Part shown: piece after piece, positions 8,552 to 17,269 of the stretch
Layout of the letters: the number at the start of each line of letters is the position of its first letter
Position numbering within the stretch: position 1 is the first letter of the stretch
NCBI GenBank assembly: GCA_024276995.1
Contig: JAJRWB010000054.1
Span: 48,830-112,829 of the forward strand
Direction of reading: 5' to 3'
Length of the DNA stretch: 64,000 bases
Source of the DNA: Candidatus Eiseniibacteriota bacterium
Lineage (GTDB): Bacteria; Orphanbacterota; Orphanbacteria; Orphanbacterales; Orphanbacteraceae
Translations under genes and position numbers: made by a program
Notes under the pieces: model-generated
What the model was told of the DNA's origin: nothing
Database searches by the model: none
What the model saw: the letters and a program-made list of their open reading frames with translations, nothing else

Positions 8552-8930
8552 TCCGCGTGGTGGCACCGGGTGGACGAATGGCGTCCGCCTCCATGCCTCC
8601 TGTTGAACCCGCTCCCACGCTACTCGAGAAAGGAGTCGCCCACGCTTCTTGCTAACGGGAATTCGACGTCGAGACCGGGCATCCCGGTCGCGTTGAAAAA
8701 CATGGAGAAGTGCGCCCCCGACGGAACCGTTCCCTCGAACTGAGGCCGGCCCCGATCGGATGTGGCTGTTCTTTCCGTGGTATCTGTCGAAAAACTGAAA
8801 GCGGGAGCGACCGGTGAGCGACCCGATCCCCCAACAGGGCGGCCGGCACTGTTCGGCAATCGGTCCGCGACAGAATCCGCCGCGCCCGGGTATTCTGTTG
8901 CCTGCACTCCACGTTCCGGCGGAGAAACGC

Positions 8931-9557
8931 ATGACCGGTGGTACGCCTCGGAGCCGCATCTATCGCCGCGTGAAGAGGGGGATCGATTTTCTCGTGGCGG
9001 CGGTGCTGCTTATCGTCTTCCTGCCGCTCCTCGTGGTGATCGCCGTCCTGATACGCATCGACTCGCCGGGGGAGGTGCTGTTCAGGCAGGCGAGGGTGGG
9101 AAAAGGAGGCAAAACGTTCAACTTTTACAAGTTTCGGTCGATGATCAGGGATGCGGAGAGACAAAAGGAGAAACTCCGGGATCTGAACGAGGCAGAGGAG
9201 CCTCTCTTCAAGATCAGGGCGGACCCGAGGATAACCCGATTCGGGAAAATCCTTAGGAGAACGAGTCTCGACGAGCTTCCGCAGCTGATCAACGTGCTGA
9301 AGGGAGAACTCTCCCTCGTCGGTCCGCGCCCACACCTCCCCGAGGAGGTGGCGATGTACTCGGAGGAACAGATGGAACGACTTTCGGTGACACCCGGAAT
9401 CACCTGCCAGTGGCAGGCGGACAACCGGCTCTCGACGAAGTTCGACGCCTGGATCGAGTCGGATCTCGAATATATCCGCAACAGGTCGTTCGGCGTTGAT
9501 ATGGGAATACTGCTCAAGACGGTGCACACGGTCTTTTCGCGGAGGAACGCATCTTGA
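8931..9557 (+). CDS. Short polyprenyl-phosphate sugar-1-phosphate transferase
   Basis: A bacterial sugar transferase of the minimal (monotopic) type, 208 residues, expected to start a repeat unit by moving sugar-1-phosphate from a UDP-sugar to undecaprenyl phosphate. The N-terminus has one hydrophobic re-entrant helix (LVAAVLLIVFLPLLVVIAV) after RRVKRGIDF. It is followed by [39 protein letters not shown] and SLVGPRPHLPEEV, the family core. The ATG at 8931 has GGAG 7 bases upstream; an open extension to 8814 lacks family resemblance. It overlaps the export lipoprotein gene as TTGA. A second, longer enzyme of the same family lies at 25943. Confidence 0.93.
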   Translation: MTGGTPRSRIYRRVKRGIDFLVAAVLLIVFLPLLVVIAVLIRIDSPGEVLFRQARVGKGGKTFNFYKFRSMIRDAERQKEKLRDLNEAEEPLFKIRADPRITRFGKILRRTSLDELPQLINVLKGELSLVGPRPHLPEEVAMYSEEQMERLSVTPGITCQWQADNRLSTKFDAWIESDLEYIRNRSFGVDMGILLKTVHTVFSRRNAS

Positions 9558-10423
9558 AACGGATCGCGCCGGCCGTGATCTTCACGGCCCTGACGACACT
9601 CTTCTTTCTCGCCCCCGGTTGCGGCTCACGGCCCGGATTCGAGGAGGACTTCGCGCACATGGAGCAGCCCGACGCTCCGGAAGCGGGTCTCACCGACGAA
9701 CAGATCGAAGAGCTTCATGCCGAGCAACGCCGGGAACGGCTGCAAAAGCTGAAGGAACTTCGCAAGGAGGAATTCGACCTGTACGTCCGGTCCGACGAGC
9801 AGCTCGATCCCTTAGAGTCTCCCGAACCGTATACGCTCAGCGCCGGCGACAAGATCCGGGTTCGATTCACGCCCCAAAGCGAGATGACCGCGCTGTTCGT
9901 GGTGAGACCCGACGGGATGGTTTCCTTCGACCTGATCGGGGAGATACCGGTGGTCGGGCTGACCCCGCTCGAACTGGGCGAAACCCTCGAGGAGCTGTAC
10001 GCCGTTTATCTCCGCTCGCCGTCGATCAACGTATCGGTGGAGGAGTTCGCCTCCCAGAGGATCTACGTGCTCGGCGAGGTGGTAAGGCCGGGAATGTACC
10101 CGCTTATCAACACGACGACGCTCACCCAGGTGATCGGACAAGCGGGCGGGTGGAGGGGAACGGCCCGCATGGAGGATGTGATGATCATCCGCAAAGGTGA
10201 GGACCAGATGCCCTTCGCCTTCCGGGTGAACGTGAAGGATATGCTGAAGAACGACGAGATGCACTCCGACATCGCCATTAGGAATCTCGATATCGTCTAC
10301 GTGCCGAAGGGAAAACTCGCCTCGGCGGCGGACTTCACCGGTCGATTCTTCGATATCGTCCTTCCCCCCATCGACGCGGGATGGAAGCTATTCCTGATGA
10401 ACGATTATGCGCGAAGATTCTAG
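9554..10423 (+). CDS. Polysaccharide export outer-membrane lipoprotein (Wza/OPX-like)
   Basis: Predicted outer-membrane export channel component. It has an N-terminal lipoprotein signal ending in LAPGC (lipidated Cys23) and a charged linker rich in Glu/Lys. The polysaccharide export domain begins at YTLSAGDKIRVRF, and a SLBB-like domain follows (IYVLGEVVRPGMYPL, TTTLTQVIGQAGGW). There are 289 residues. The start is TTG at 9554, overlapping the previous stop by 4 bases; the signal peptide fits this start. It stands before a Wzz-like copolymerase and a tyrosine-kinase-like ATPase, the standard order in Wzx/Wzy export loci. Confidence 0.92.
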   Translation: MKRIAPAVIFTALTTLFFLAPGCGSRPGFEEDFAHMEQPDAPEAGLTDEQIEELHAEQRRERLQKLKELRKEEFDLYVRSDEQLDPLESPEPYTLSAGDKIRVRFTPQSEMTALFVVRPDGMVSFDLIGEIPVVGLTPLELGETLEELYAVYLRSPSINVSVEEFASQRIYVLGEVVRPGMYPLINTTTLTQVIGQAGGWRGTARMEDVMIIRKGEDQMPFAFRVNVKDMLKNDEMHSDIAIRNLDIVYVPKGKLASAADFTGRFFDIVLPPIDAGWKLFLMNDYARRF

Positions 10424-10435
10424 AGGTGGGAACGA

Positions 10436-11848
10436 ATGACTGAAAGCCAGACGACTGCCTACGCATCGAGGGAGACCGCCGGCGATCGCGAAGCGACCCA
10501 GCTGACGGGACGAGATGTTTTCAAGGTGCTCTTCCGGAGGAAATGGATCATCCTGATCCTCTTCGTCACGACCGCCGTGTTCGTCGTCTGGAAGGCGAGC
10601 CGGATTCCCACCGAGTACAGGGCCACCGCCGAGGTGCTGATCAACCGCGGCCAGCGGAAGAGCGCCCTCGATAGGAACGTCTCCCTTCTCACGTGGGACG
10701 AGACGGTGGCCACCGAGCTTCAGATCGCCGAGAGCCGCCCGGTGATCGACGCCGCCCAGAAGGCGCTCGACGAACAGGCCGGGCGCGACGGCACCGAACC
10801 GATCGTCATCGCGCCCGCCGGGGTGTATTCGAGGCTCCTTGGCGAGTCGAACGTCGTCGGCATCGAGTACCGGTCCCTGGTGGAATCGGAAGTGCAGCCC
10901 GTGGCGAACGCCCTTGCCGATGCGTACATCAAGTATCATAAGAAACTTTTCGCCCTGCCCGACGCCACGGAGTTCTTCGATACCCGCGTGGTGGAGGCCG
11001 AAAAACATCTGAAGGATCTCACCTACCAAAGACAGGCGGTCCAGGAGAAGGGCGAGATCATTCGGCTCACGACGCAGCAGGACAACCTGATCACCGAGAT
11101 TCGTGGGATCCGCGACCTTCTCCTCCGAGAGGAATCGGAATACGCCGCCCTCGAGATGGAAGTGATCGAGGCGAAGCGCCTCATTTCCGAGGAGGGTGTC
11201 GATATTCCCTTCGACGCGAGAACGAACATCGGCGGCGTAGGTCCGCTCCAGGTTCTTTACCAGGAAAAGAACAAGAAACTCGCCCTCGAACGGAAAAAGG
11301 CCGAGCTTCTCGCGCGGTACACGGAGCAGCACCCCGACGTGGTGGCGGTGGAAAACGAGATCCGGAGCATCGAGGACGACATCGCCCGCGAAACGGAGCA
11401 GATCGTTACGGTGAAGGAGACGTACCTCGCCGTGGAGCGCGCGAAGATCAACGACATGAGACAAAAGCTCGCGGATCTGATGAACCAACTCCACGCCATC
11501 CCCGAAGTGGAGCGGAATCTACAGGATCTCGACCGCTCGATCAAGCTGGCGAACGACGCGTACGCCGAGCTGCTCGAGAACCAGGTACGCATCCAGGTGG
11601 CGGAGGTGAGTTCCCGCGACTTCACCCTCTCCCTTCTGTCGAAGGCGGACGAACCGACGGCATCGAACCCGAGAGACCCGATCCGCCTCGCCCTCGTCCC
11701 GGCGTTCAGCCTGCTCGTCGGCATCAGCCTGGCGTTCTTCATCGAAACAATGGACCATTCGCTGAAGGGACGGGAAGACGCGGAGCACCACTTGGCGCTC
11801 AGCGTTCTCGCGTCCATTCCGAACCGGAAGAAACCGCTCACCAGCTGA
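10436..11848 (+). CDS. Wzz-type polysaccharide copolymerase / chain-length determinant
   Basis: Inner-membrane protein of 470 residues that controls chain length and links the polymerase to the export channel. It has a cytoplasmic N-terminus, TM1 near residues 35-55 (WIILILFVTTAVFVVW), a long periplasmic region with coiled-coil stretches (about 180-380, rich in E, K, L, including the KAELLARYTEQHPDVVAVE type motif typical of this family), and TM2 near 422-440 (LALVPAFSLLVGISLAFF). A short cytoplasmic tail ends in IPNRKKPLTS. The GNVR-like segment ends just before TM2. The ATG has AGGTGGG upstream. The kinase domain is not fused; it is the next gene. Confidence 0.92.
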   Translation: MTESQTTAYASRETAGDREATQLTGRDVFKVLFRRKWIILILFVTTAVFVVWKASRIPTEYRATAEVLINRGQRKSALDRNVSLLTWDETVATELQIAESRPVIDAAQKALDEQAGRDGTEPIVIAPAGVYSRLLGESNVVGIEYRSLVESEVQPVANALADAYIKYHKKLFALPDATEFFDTRVVEAEKHLKDLTYQRQAVQEKGEIIRLTTQQDNLITEIRGIRDLLLREESEYAALEMEVIEAKRLISEEGVDIPFDARTNIGGVGPLQVLYQEKNKKLALERKKAELLARYTEQHPDVVAVENEIRSIEDDIARETEQIVTVKETYLAVERAKINDMRQKLADLMNQLHAIPEVERNLQDLDRSIKLANDAYAELLENQVRIQVAEVSSRDFTLSLLSKADEPTASNPRDPIRLALVPAFSLLVGISLAFFIETMDHSLKGREDAEHHLALSVLASIPNRKKPLTS

Positions 11849-11864
11849 GAGGGATCGTGAAGAG

Positions 11865-12602
11865 ATGAGCAAGATCTATGAAGCACTCAACCGCGCGAAG
11901 GAGGGCGGGGGCGATGACGGCCCCGGAGGGGGAGCGCCCGTCGGCGTCGATCCGACCTCGCTGAGCGATGAACTGCGCGAGGTGTGGTCGTACTACGAGG
12001 AGTTACACAGCAGCATCGACAAGTCGCTCGGCGCCGTGACGGGCTACTCGATCCTTTTCGCCGCCTCGGTGGCGGGAGAGGGAGCGACCACGGTTGCGGT
12101 GGAATACGCGAGCACCCTCGGCCGCACCATCCCCCGCGGCTGCCTCCTGGTGGACGCCGACCTGCGGTCTCCGTCGCTCCACTCGATCTTCGACATTCCG
12201 AACGAGAACGGCCTTTCCGACATTCTCGCGGGGCGGTGCGATCTGAAGAGCGCTGTCGTCGACGTGGCGGAAGGTACACTATCGATCCTTGTCGCCGGCA
12301 CGCTCAACTCGTCCCCCAGCACGCTGATCAATACGGCGACGGTCTCCCGATTCCTCTCGGAGTCGAAGGAGATGTTCGGCGCCGTGCTCGTCGACGGACC
12401 GCCGGTGATCTCCTGCGCCGAGGCGACCCACATCGCCGCCGCGGCGGACGGTGTCGTGCTCGTGGTGGAATCGGATCGTACGAAGCGCGAGATCGTCATC
12501 CGCGCCCGTGACGCGCTGATCAAGGGAAAAGCGAACATTCTCGGAATCGTTCTGAACAGGAGGCGGTACGTCATCCCCGAGTTCCTCTATCGACAGCTTT
12601 GA
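11865..12602 (+). CDS. CpsD/CapB-family BY-kinase-like P-loop ATPase with altered Walker A
   Basis: Partner of the preceding Wzz-like protein. The N-terminal MSKIYEALNRAKEG is typical of cytoplasmic bacterial tyrosine autokinases. Walker A' (CLLVDADLRSP, residues 93-103) and Walker B (AVLVDGPP, 173-180) are intact. The Walker A loop, however, reads AGEGATTV at residues 70-77, with Ala74 (codon GCG at 12084) where the P-loop lysine normally sits. The C-terminus has only two tyrosines (RYVIPEFLYRQL) instead of a Tyr-rich tail. ATP binding or phosphorylation may therefore be weak or absent, and the protein could act as a structural regulator. 245 residues, complete. Confidence 0.88.
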   Translation: MSKIYEALNRAKEGGGDDGPGGGAPVGVDPTSLSDELREVWSYYEELHSSIDKSLGAVTGYSILFAASVAGEGATTVAVEYASTLGRTIPRGCLLVDADLRSPSLHSIFDIPNENGLSDILAGRCDLKSAVVDVAEGTLSILVAGTLNSSPSTLINTATVSRFLSESKEMFGAVLVDGPPVISCAEATHIAAAADGVVLVVESDRTKREIVIRARDALIKGKANILGIVLNRRRYVIPEFLYRQL

Positions 12603-12617
12603 CCGGAGTTCACTCCC

Positions 12618-13898
12618 ATGGATGACCGGAGTGGTCCTCTCGATATCGCCCTTTCCCCGGACGACGAAACGGCGCGGTGCTACAGGACGATTCTCCGGAG
12701 AATCGTCGATCGGTTCGAGGAGGAGAAGCGCGGTGCAAGCGGGGGCGCCGCTCTCGTATTGAGCGGGAGTCTCGCCCTCGGCGAGGGGGCTTCCTTTCGT
12801 GACGAGGAAGGGGTGGTTCAGCCGGCGAGCGACGTCGACCTGTACATCGTCGTTCCCGAGAAGGAACTTCCCCGGTGGAAAGCGCGTCTGGGCGATATTC
12901 GCGGGAAGATGATCGACGAATCGGGTGTCCGCCGGCTCGTCATCGACCTGGGCGTCACGTCGCCCGAGCGGCTGGAAAGGCTCACGCCGGGTATCGCGAA
13001 CTGCGTCCTTTCCATCGGGGGGAAGGTGATCGCGGGCGACGATCGCCTCTTCGCCCGACGCCGCGTGATCCGGTGCGATGCGATCGAACCGTGGGACGGT
13101 CTGCTCCTCCTGTTCAACAGGACGGTCGAGGAGCTCTCGGAAATGAACCTCGCCCCCGATGAGGGAAGGGAGACGAGGGAATGCTGGTACCGCCACGGCA
13201 AGACGATCCGAGATCTCGGCGCGAGCGCCCTCGCCGCGGCGGGTCGATTCACGCTGCAACCGGGCGAGAGAGAGGAGCGGCTCGGCCGCTTGATCGAGAA
13301 AACGTCGCTCGGACGGAAGATCCCCCGGTTTCTCGAGGAATACCGATTCTGGTGCGATCGCAAGGAACGGGGCGCGATCGACGAGAGCGCCGGGTGGCCG
13401 ATCGGAATGGAGGACGATACCCCCGCCCGGGCGAGGCGGAGGAAGTCGCGGTACGTGGAGGCGTTCTGGCTGTGGGAGACGGAAACGATCTTTCCCGGAC
13501 GAAGGACGCGGCAACACGGAGCGCCTTTTCGCGGACCGGAGCGGTTTCGGAGGCGCGCGGCGGAGTGGGTCCGCTTCACGGCGCGGCGAAGAGGCGGTGG
13601 GTGGGCCGCCCTCGCATCCCGGGCGGCAACGGGTTTTCCGGTCACTCCCGCGACGGCGAACTACATCGCCGCCGTGTGGCTCCTTCTCTCGTGGGCGCCT
13701 CTCGACGGGGGGGAGCCTTCGCAGCGGGAAGAGACCCTTCTCCGGCGCGCCTGGAGCCTGGCGCCGCGGCGTGGGCGAGCGGGGAAGGACGCCGGCTATT
13801 TCGAGAAATGGTGCTCTCTCCGGCGGACGGTGTGCGAGTTCTGGAATGCGGAGATCATCGGCGGCGGCCGCGCCGCCACCGAGCTGAGGAAGACGTGA
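12618..13898 (+). CDS. Pol-beta-fold nucleotidyltransferase domain protein of unknown role
   Basis: A 426-residue soluble protein. Residues about 20-115 carry the nucleotidyltransferase signature: LSGS (Gly50-Ser51), then SDVDLYIVV (Asp72, Asp74), and a possible third carboxylate in RRLVIDLGV (Asp110). The remaining 300 residues look helical and Arg-rich with no family I can name. There is no signal peptide and no obvious membrane segment. It sits between the kinase-like ATPase and a phosphatase-superfamily gene, to which it is coupled by a GTGA overlap. That suggests the pair modify a sugar-phosphate or lipid-linked intermediate (inference). Aminoglycoside-adenylyltransferase-like or MNT-like chemistry (nucleotidylation of a small molecule or protein) are alternatives. 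Confidence 0.75.
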   Translation: MDDRSGPLDIALSPDDETARCYRTILRRIVDRFEEEKRGASGGAALVLSGSLALGEGASFRDEEGVVQPASDVDLYIVVPEKELPRWKARLGDIRGKMIDESGVRRLVIDLGVTSPERLERLTPGIANCVLSIGGKVIAGDDRLFARRRVIRCDAIEPWDGLLLLFNRTVEELSEMNLAPDEGRETRECWYRHGKTIRDLGASALAAAGRFTLQPGEREERLGRLIEKTSLGRKIPRFLEEYRFWCDRKERGAIDESAGWPIGMEDDTPARARRRKSRYVEAFWLWETETIFPGRRTRQHGAPFRGPERFRRRAAEWVRFTARRRGGGWAALASRAATGFPVTPATANYIAAVWLLLSWAPLDGGEPSQREETLLRRAWSLAPRRGRAGKDAGYFEKWCSLRRTVCEFWNAEIIGGGRAATELRKT

Positions 13899-15064
13899 AA
13901 CGGGTCACCCTGGTTTTCTTGATCGATGCGTTCGGGTACGATCTTCTCGCCCGGTACGATTTCCTGCCCGAACTCTCCGTGCGACGCGCGCTGCGCACCG
14001 TCGCCGGTTTCAGCAGCGCCGCCATTCCGACGCTTCTCACCGGCCGGTGGCCCGACGAGCATGGGCGGTGGTTCCTCTACAGCCACGACCCGGTGAATAC
14101 TCCTTTCGGCTTCGCCCGCTTTCTCGCCCCGCTGAGCCGTCTCCCCTTTCTCGGCCGGCGGCTTCGCCCTCTTTACGGCGAGCTTTTCTCCCATTTCTCG
14201 GGTATCGGCGAGTACTACCATCTTTACAATATCCCTCTCCGCCTCCTCGGCCGATTCGATCTTCCCGGGCGCCGTTCGATCTACGAGCCGGGCGCCGTCG
14301 ACGGCGTACCGAACGTATTCGATCGCCTCGTGAAAGCGAACATCCCTTACGAATCGTGGGACTGGAAGACGCCGGAGGAGGAAAACTTCCGCTCATTCGC
14401 CCGCGCGACTGAGGCGGGCGAAAAACCGTTTCTATTTCTTTACGCGCCGCGGCTCGACGGGGTGATGCACGCCTCGGGGGTCGACTCGGGCGAGACGGCC
14501 TCGTGTATCGAGGATCTCGATGGCAAGATCCGCGATCTCATCGCCCGCGCTCGAAAGGCGTACGACGACGTGTCGGTGTACGTCTGCTCCGACCACGGCA
14601 TGGTGAATGTGGAGCAGGTGATCGACGTGATGGCCCACGTTCGGGAACTCCCTTTCCGCGAGGGGATCGACTATCTCCCTTTCTACGATTCCACTTTCGC
14701 GCGTTTCTGGTTTTTCGCCCCCGGCGTGGAAAAGGCGATCCGCGACGCTCTTTCCACCGTGGAAGGGGGGAGGTTTCTTTCGCCCACCGAGCTCGCTTCG
14801 CAACATGTCGACTTTCCCGGCGGGGAGTACGGCGATGCCGTCTTCCTCGCCTCGGCCGGAACGGTGATCGCACCCTCGTTCATGGGCGACGCGCCGCCGG
14901 CGGCGATGCACGGCTACCACCCGGACGACGCCGGTTCGAGCGGCATGCTGCTTTCCAATCGACCGGTCGGTTCCGACATAAACCATATTCGCCGGATGGC
15001 GTCTCTCCTCGAAGAGGCCGCACTCCGCGCGGCGGGGAGAGAAACCGTTGAGGCGAATCGTTGA
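13895..15064 (+). CDS. Alkaline-phosphatase-superfamily phosphodiesterase/sulfatase-like protein
   Basis: A 389-residue protein of the type I phosphodiesterase/nucleotide pyrophosphatase group. Likely metal ligands are Asp11 in VFLIDAFGYD, the pair in YVCSDHGMVN, and the late His residues in AMHGYHPDD. The nucleophile is probably a Ser/Thr in GFSSAAIPTLLTG. No signal peptide is visible with the GTG start at 13895, so it may be cytoplasmic. The GTGA overlap with the upstream nucleotidyltransferase and TTGA overlap with the downstream flippase tie it to polymer synthesis. The substrate is unknown; removal or transfer of a phosphorylated decoration is one possibility. Confidence 0.85.
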   Translation: MKRVTLVFLIDAFGYDLLARYDFLPELSVRRALRTVAGFSSAAIPTLLTGRWPDEHGRWFLYSHDPVNTPFGFARFLAPLSRLPFLGRRLRPLYGELFSHFSGIGEYYHLYNIPLRLLGRFDLPGRRSIYEPGAVDGVPNVFDRLVKANIPYESWDWKTPEEENFRSFARATEAGEKPFLFLYAPRLDGVMHASGVDSGETASCIEDLDGKIRDLIARARKAYDDVSVYVCSDHGMVNVEQVIDVMAHVRELPFREGIDYLPFYDSTFARFWFFAPGVEKAIRDALSTVEGGRFLSPTELASQHVDFPGGEYGDAVFLASAGTVIAPSFMGDAPPAAMHGYHPDDAGSSGMLLSNRPVGSDINHIRRMASLLEEAALRAAGRETVEANR

Positions 15065-16560
15065 GCACCATCGGGAAGGTCTCCGCGGCGGCCCCCTGGA
15101 GTCTCGCCGCGAAAGGGACGAGGTTCTTCTTCTCTCTCGTAACCTCCATGATCGTGGTGCGCCTCCTCTCGGCGCACGACTACGGCATCCTGGCGATTGT
15201 GCGCACGTCGATCGCCTTCGTCGCGGCACTCGCCGGCTTCGGCATGGGAAACGCGCTCATTCGATACCTCCCGGAAAGGGAGACCCTCGGCGCCGGTTCG
15301 AAAAGCCTCTTCCGGTTCTGCGCGTCGGTGCAAGGGGCGGGGTGGGCGATCTTCCTGATCGTAGTATTTCTCTGCCGCCGGCCGATCGACGAGCTGTACG
15401 GAAGCGCCGTGGGAACGCCCCTCGTGGCGGGCGCCGCTTTCCTTTCGGGAAACATGGTCTTCACCCTTTTGCAATGCGCTTACACCGCCACGTTCCGCAC
15501 GAAGACCCTTGCCTTTCTCCAGACCGGACTGAGCATCGCGATTCTCGCCGCATCGTGGGGGGCCCTGCGGGCGGGTTGGGGCGTGATCGGCGTCCTCGGC
15601 GCGGCCTCGCTGCCCTACCTCGCGGTCGCCGTGTTCGCCGCGCCGCGCCTTTTTCGATCCTTGAAGGGGGGAAGGGATCGCCTCGACCGGTCGAGGCTCT
15701 TCCGCTACGCCCTTCCCCTGGCCGCCGTAGAGATCCTCAACCTGATCACGTGGCGCCAGTCGGAAACGCTTCTTCTCGGCCACTTCGCGACGCCGGAGGC
15801 GGCGGGCACGTTCGACATCGCCTACCGGCTCCCGCAGCTCCTGGTGGAGTTCGTGCCCGAAACGATCTGGCCCCTCGTTCTCGCCGCGTTCGCCGAGATC
15901 TACACACGGAAGAAGGAGCGCCTCGGCGAGTTGATCGGTCACTACTTCCGCATCCTCTTTCTCCTCGTCACGCCGATCACCGTGTTCGGCGCCCTCTTCG
16001 GAGACGTGCTGATCGAAGCGCTTTACGGCGCCGAGCGGGCGACGGCGGGAATGTATTCGCGCTTCTTCTTCGTGATCTTTCATATCTCGTTTTTCGGAAC
16101 GCCCTTTTCCATGGCGATCTACCTGCTCGAAAAGACGTGGGTCAATCTTCTGCTCTCCCTCGTGTTCGCCGCGGTGAACATCGGCCTCGACCTGCTGCTC
16201 ATCCCGCGCTACGGCCTGGCGGGCGCCGTGCCTCCCGTGGCGATCGCCGTCGCCCTGTCGCCCCTTCTGCGCGCCGCCGCGTTGCGACGGATTCACGGCG
16301 CGATCTCCGTGCCGTGGCACTTCCTGGGGAAGTGCTATCTCGCGTCGGCGCCGCTGGTGCTTCTTCTGCCGCTGCGCACCATCGCTCCGCCGGCGGTCGC
16401 CCTCGTCGTGCTGGCGATCTCCTCGGCGCTCCTCCTCGTCGCGGCCTTCAGGCTCGTCCGTCCCATCGGCCCGGACGAGAGGATTCTGATCGAAAACTCC
16501 GGCCTTCCCGGAAAGGAGAAGTGGATTCAATGGTTCGGATCGAAATCGTCAAGAAACTGA
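15061..16560 (+). CDS. Wzx-type oligosaccharide flippase
   Basis: Integral membrane protein of 499 residues with about 14 hydrophobic segments, of the MATE/MOP polysaccharide transporter superfamily. It should flip undecaprenyl-diphosphate-linked repeat units across the inner membrane. The N-terminal WSLAAKGTRFFFSLVTSMIV and RLLSAHDYGILAIVRT match Wzx starts. The middle has SETLLLGHFATPEAAG, also typical. The start is TTG at 15061, overlapping the previous stop as TTGA; no better upstream start is seen. Confidence 0.92.
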   Translation: MSTIGKVSAAAPWSLAAKGTRFFFSLVTSMIVVRLLSAHDYGILAIVRTSIAFVAALAGFGMGNALIRYLPERETLGAGSKSLFRFCASVQGAGWAIFLIVVFLCRRPIDELYGSAVGTPLVAGAAFLSGNMVFTLLQCAYTATFRTKTLAFLQTGLSIAILAASWGALRAGWGVIGVLGAASLPYLAVAVFAAPRLFRSLKGGRDRLDRSRLFRYALPLAAVEILNLITWRQSETLLLGHFATPEAAGTFDIAYRLPQLLVEFVPETIWPLVLAAFAEIYTRKKERLGELIGHYFRILFLLVTPITVFGALFGDVLIEALYGAERATAGMYSRFFFVIFHISFFGTPFSMAIYLLEKTWVNLLLSLVFAAVNIGLDLLLIPRYGLAGAVPPVAIAVALSPLLRAAALRRIHGAISVPWHFLGKCYLASAPLVLLLPLRTIAPPAVALVVLAISSALLLVAAFRLVRPIGPDERILIENSGLPGKEKWIQWFGSKSSRN

Positions 16561-16581
16561 CGGTCATACAGGAGATCATCC

Positions 16582-17256
16582 ATGTATAGAAACAAGACCG
16601 TTTCCGCGGTGATCCCCTGCTACAACGAGGAAGACGGGATCCGGTACGTCATCGAGAAGATGCCCTCTTTCGTCGATGAAATCGTCGTGGTGGACAACAA
16701 CTCCACCGACCGGACGGGGGAGGTGGCGTCCTCCCTCGGCGCCCGGGTGGTGCTCGAGAAGAGGAAGGGTTACGGCCGGGCCTACAAGACCGGCATCCCC
16801 GCCGCCTCGTCCGAACTGGTGGTCACCCTCGACGGTGACGGGAGCTACCCCCTCGAGGAGATCCGGCCTCTCCTCGACCACCTCATCGACAACGATCTCG
16901 ACTTCGTCTCGGGGAGTCGTTTCCCGCTCAAGAACAAAGGTTCGATGCGCTTCATGAACCAGGTGGGAAACATGGCGCTCACCGTGGCGATGTTCATTTT
17001 CTATTTCAAGGGTATCCGCGACTCCCAGTCGGGTATGTGGGCGTTCAAGTCGTCGGTCTATCCGAAATTCAAGATGACCTCCGACGGGATGCCCTTATCG
17101 GAGGAGCTGAAGATCGAGGCGATCCTCGCGCCGGGCGTGAAGTTCGACGAGTACCACATCGACTACCACGAGCGGATCGGCGAGGTGAAACTGAACATGT
17201 GGGAGGACGGTCTCAGGAACCTCCTCTTCTTCGCGAAGAAGCGGTTCTTCCGCTAG
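16582..17256 (+). CDS. Family 2 glycosyltransferase (dolichol-phosphate mannosyltransferase-like)
   Basis: Cytoplasmic GT-A fold enzyme, 224 residues. It shows SAVIPCYNEEDGI, EIVVVDNNSTDRTGE (nucleotide-sugar binding), KRKGYGRAYKTG and TLDGDGSYP (DxD-like metal site), then SGSRF and DSQSGMWAF, the signature set of DPM1/GtrB-like enzymes that glycosylate polyprenyl phosphate or lipid-linked intermediates. One hydrophobic stretch (MALTVAMFIFYF) may dip into the membrane. AGGAG lies before the ATG. The acceptor is unknown. Confidence 0.9.
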   Translation: MYRNKTVSAVIPCYNEEDGIRYVIEKMPSFVDEIVVVDNNSTDRTGEVASSLGARVVLEKRKGYGRAYKTGIPAASSELVVTLDGDGSYPLEEIRPLLDHLIDNDLDFVSGSRFPLKNKGSMRFMNQVGNMALTVAMFIFYFKGIRDSQSGMWAFKSSVYPKFKMTSDGMPLSEELKIEAILAPGVKFDEYHIDYHERIGEVKLNMWEDGLRNLLFFAKKRFFR

Positions 17257-17269
17257 GGAAAGAGGGCCG

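Larger units (their letters stand above)
8365..8930. other. Divergent intergenic region with long leader of the polysaccharide operon
   Basis: This 566-base gap separates rfbC (leftward) from the first exopolysaccharide gene (rightward). It holds two back-to-back promoter-like elements (8455-8483 minus, 8523-8551 plus). If transcription starts near 8558, the mRNA leader before the start at 8931 is about 370 bases. The leader contains a perfect 7-bp inverted repeat with a 3-base loop (GACCGGG 8673-8679, CCCGGTC 8683-8689). I see no known riboswitch consensus and no JUMPstart/ops element. No convincing gene is present; a 95-codon minus-strand frame (8620-8907) has no recognisable family. Confidence 0.6.

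Noticed and set aside
8620-8907. 95-codon minus-strand frame with a protein-like end (FFNATGMPGLDVEF)
   Set aside because: The last third looks faintly protein-like (amidase-like wording), but the rest is not, there is no good start or ribosome site, and it lies in a leader region. It could be a gene remnant but is not supported enough to list.
12618-13898. MNT/HEPN toxin-antitoxin system
   Set aside because: The nucleotidyltransferase is far longer than MNT antitoxins, no HEPN partner with R-x4-6-H lies next to it, and it is embedded in a biosynthetic operon.
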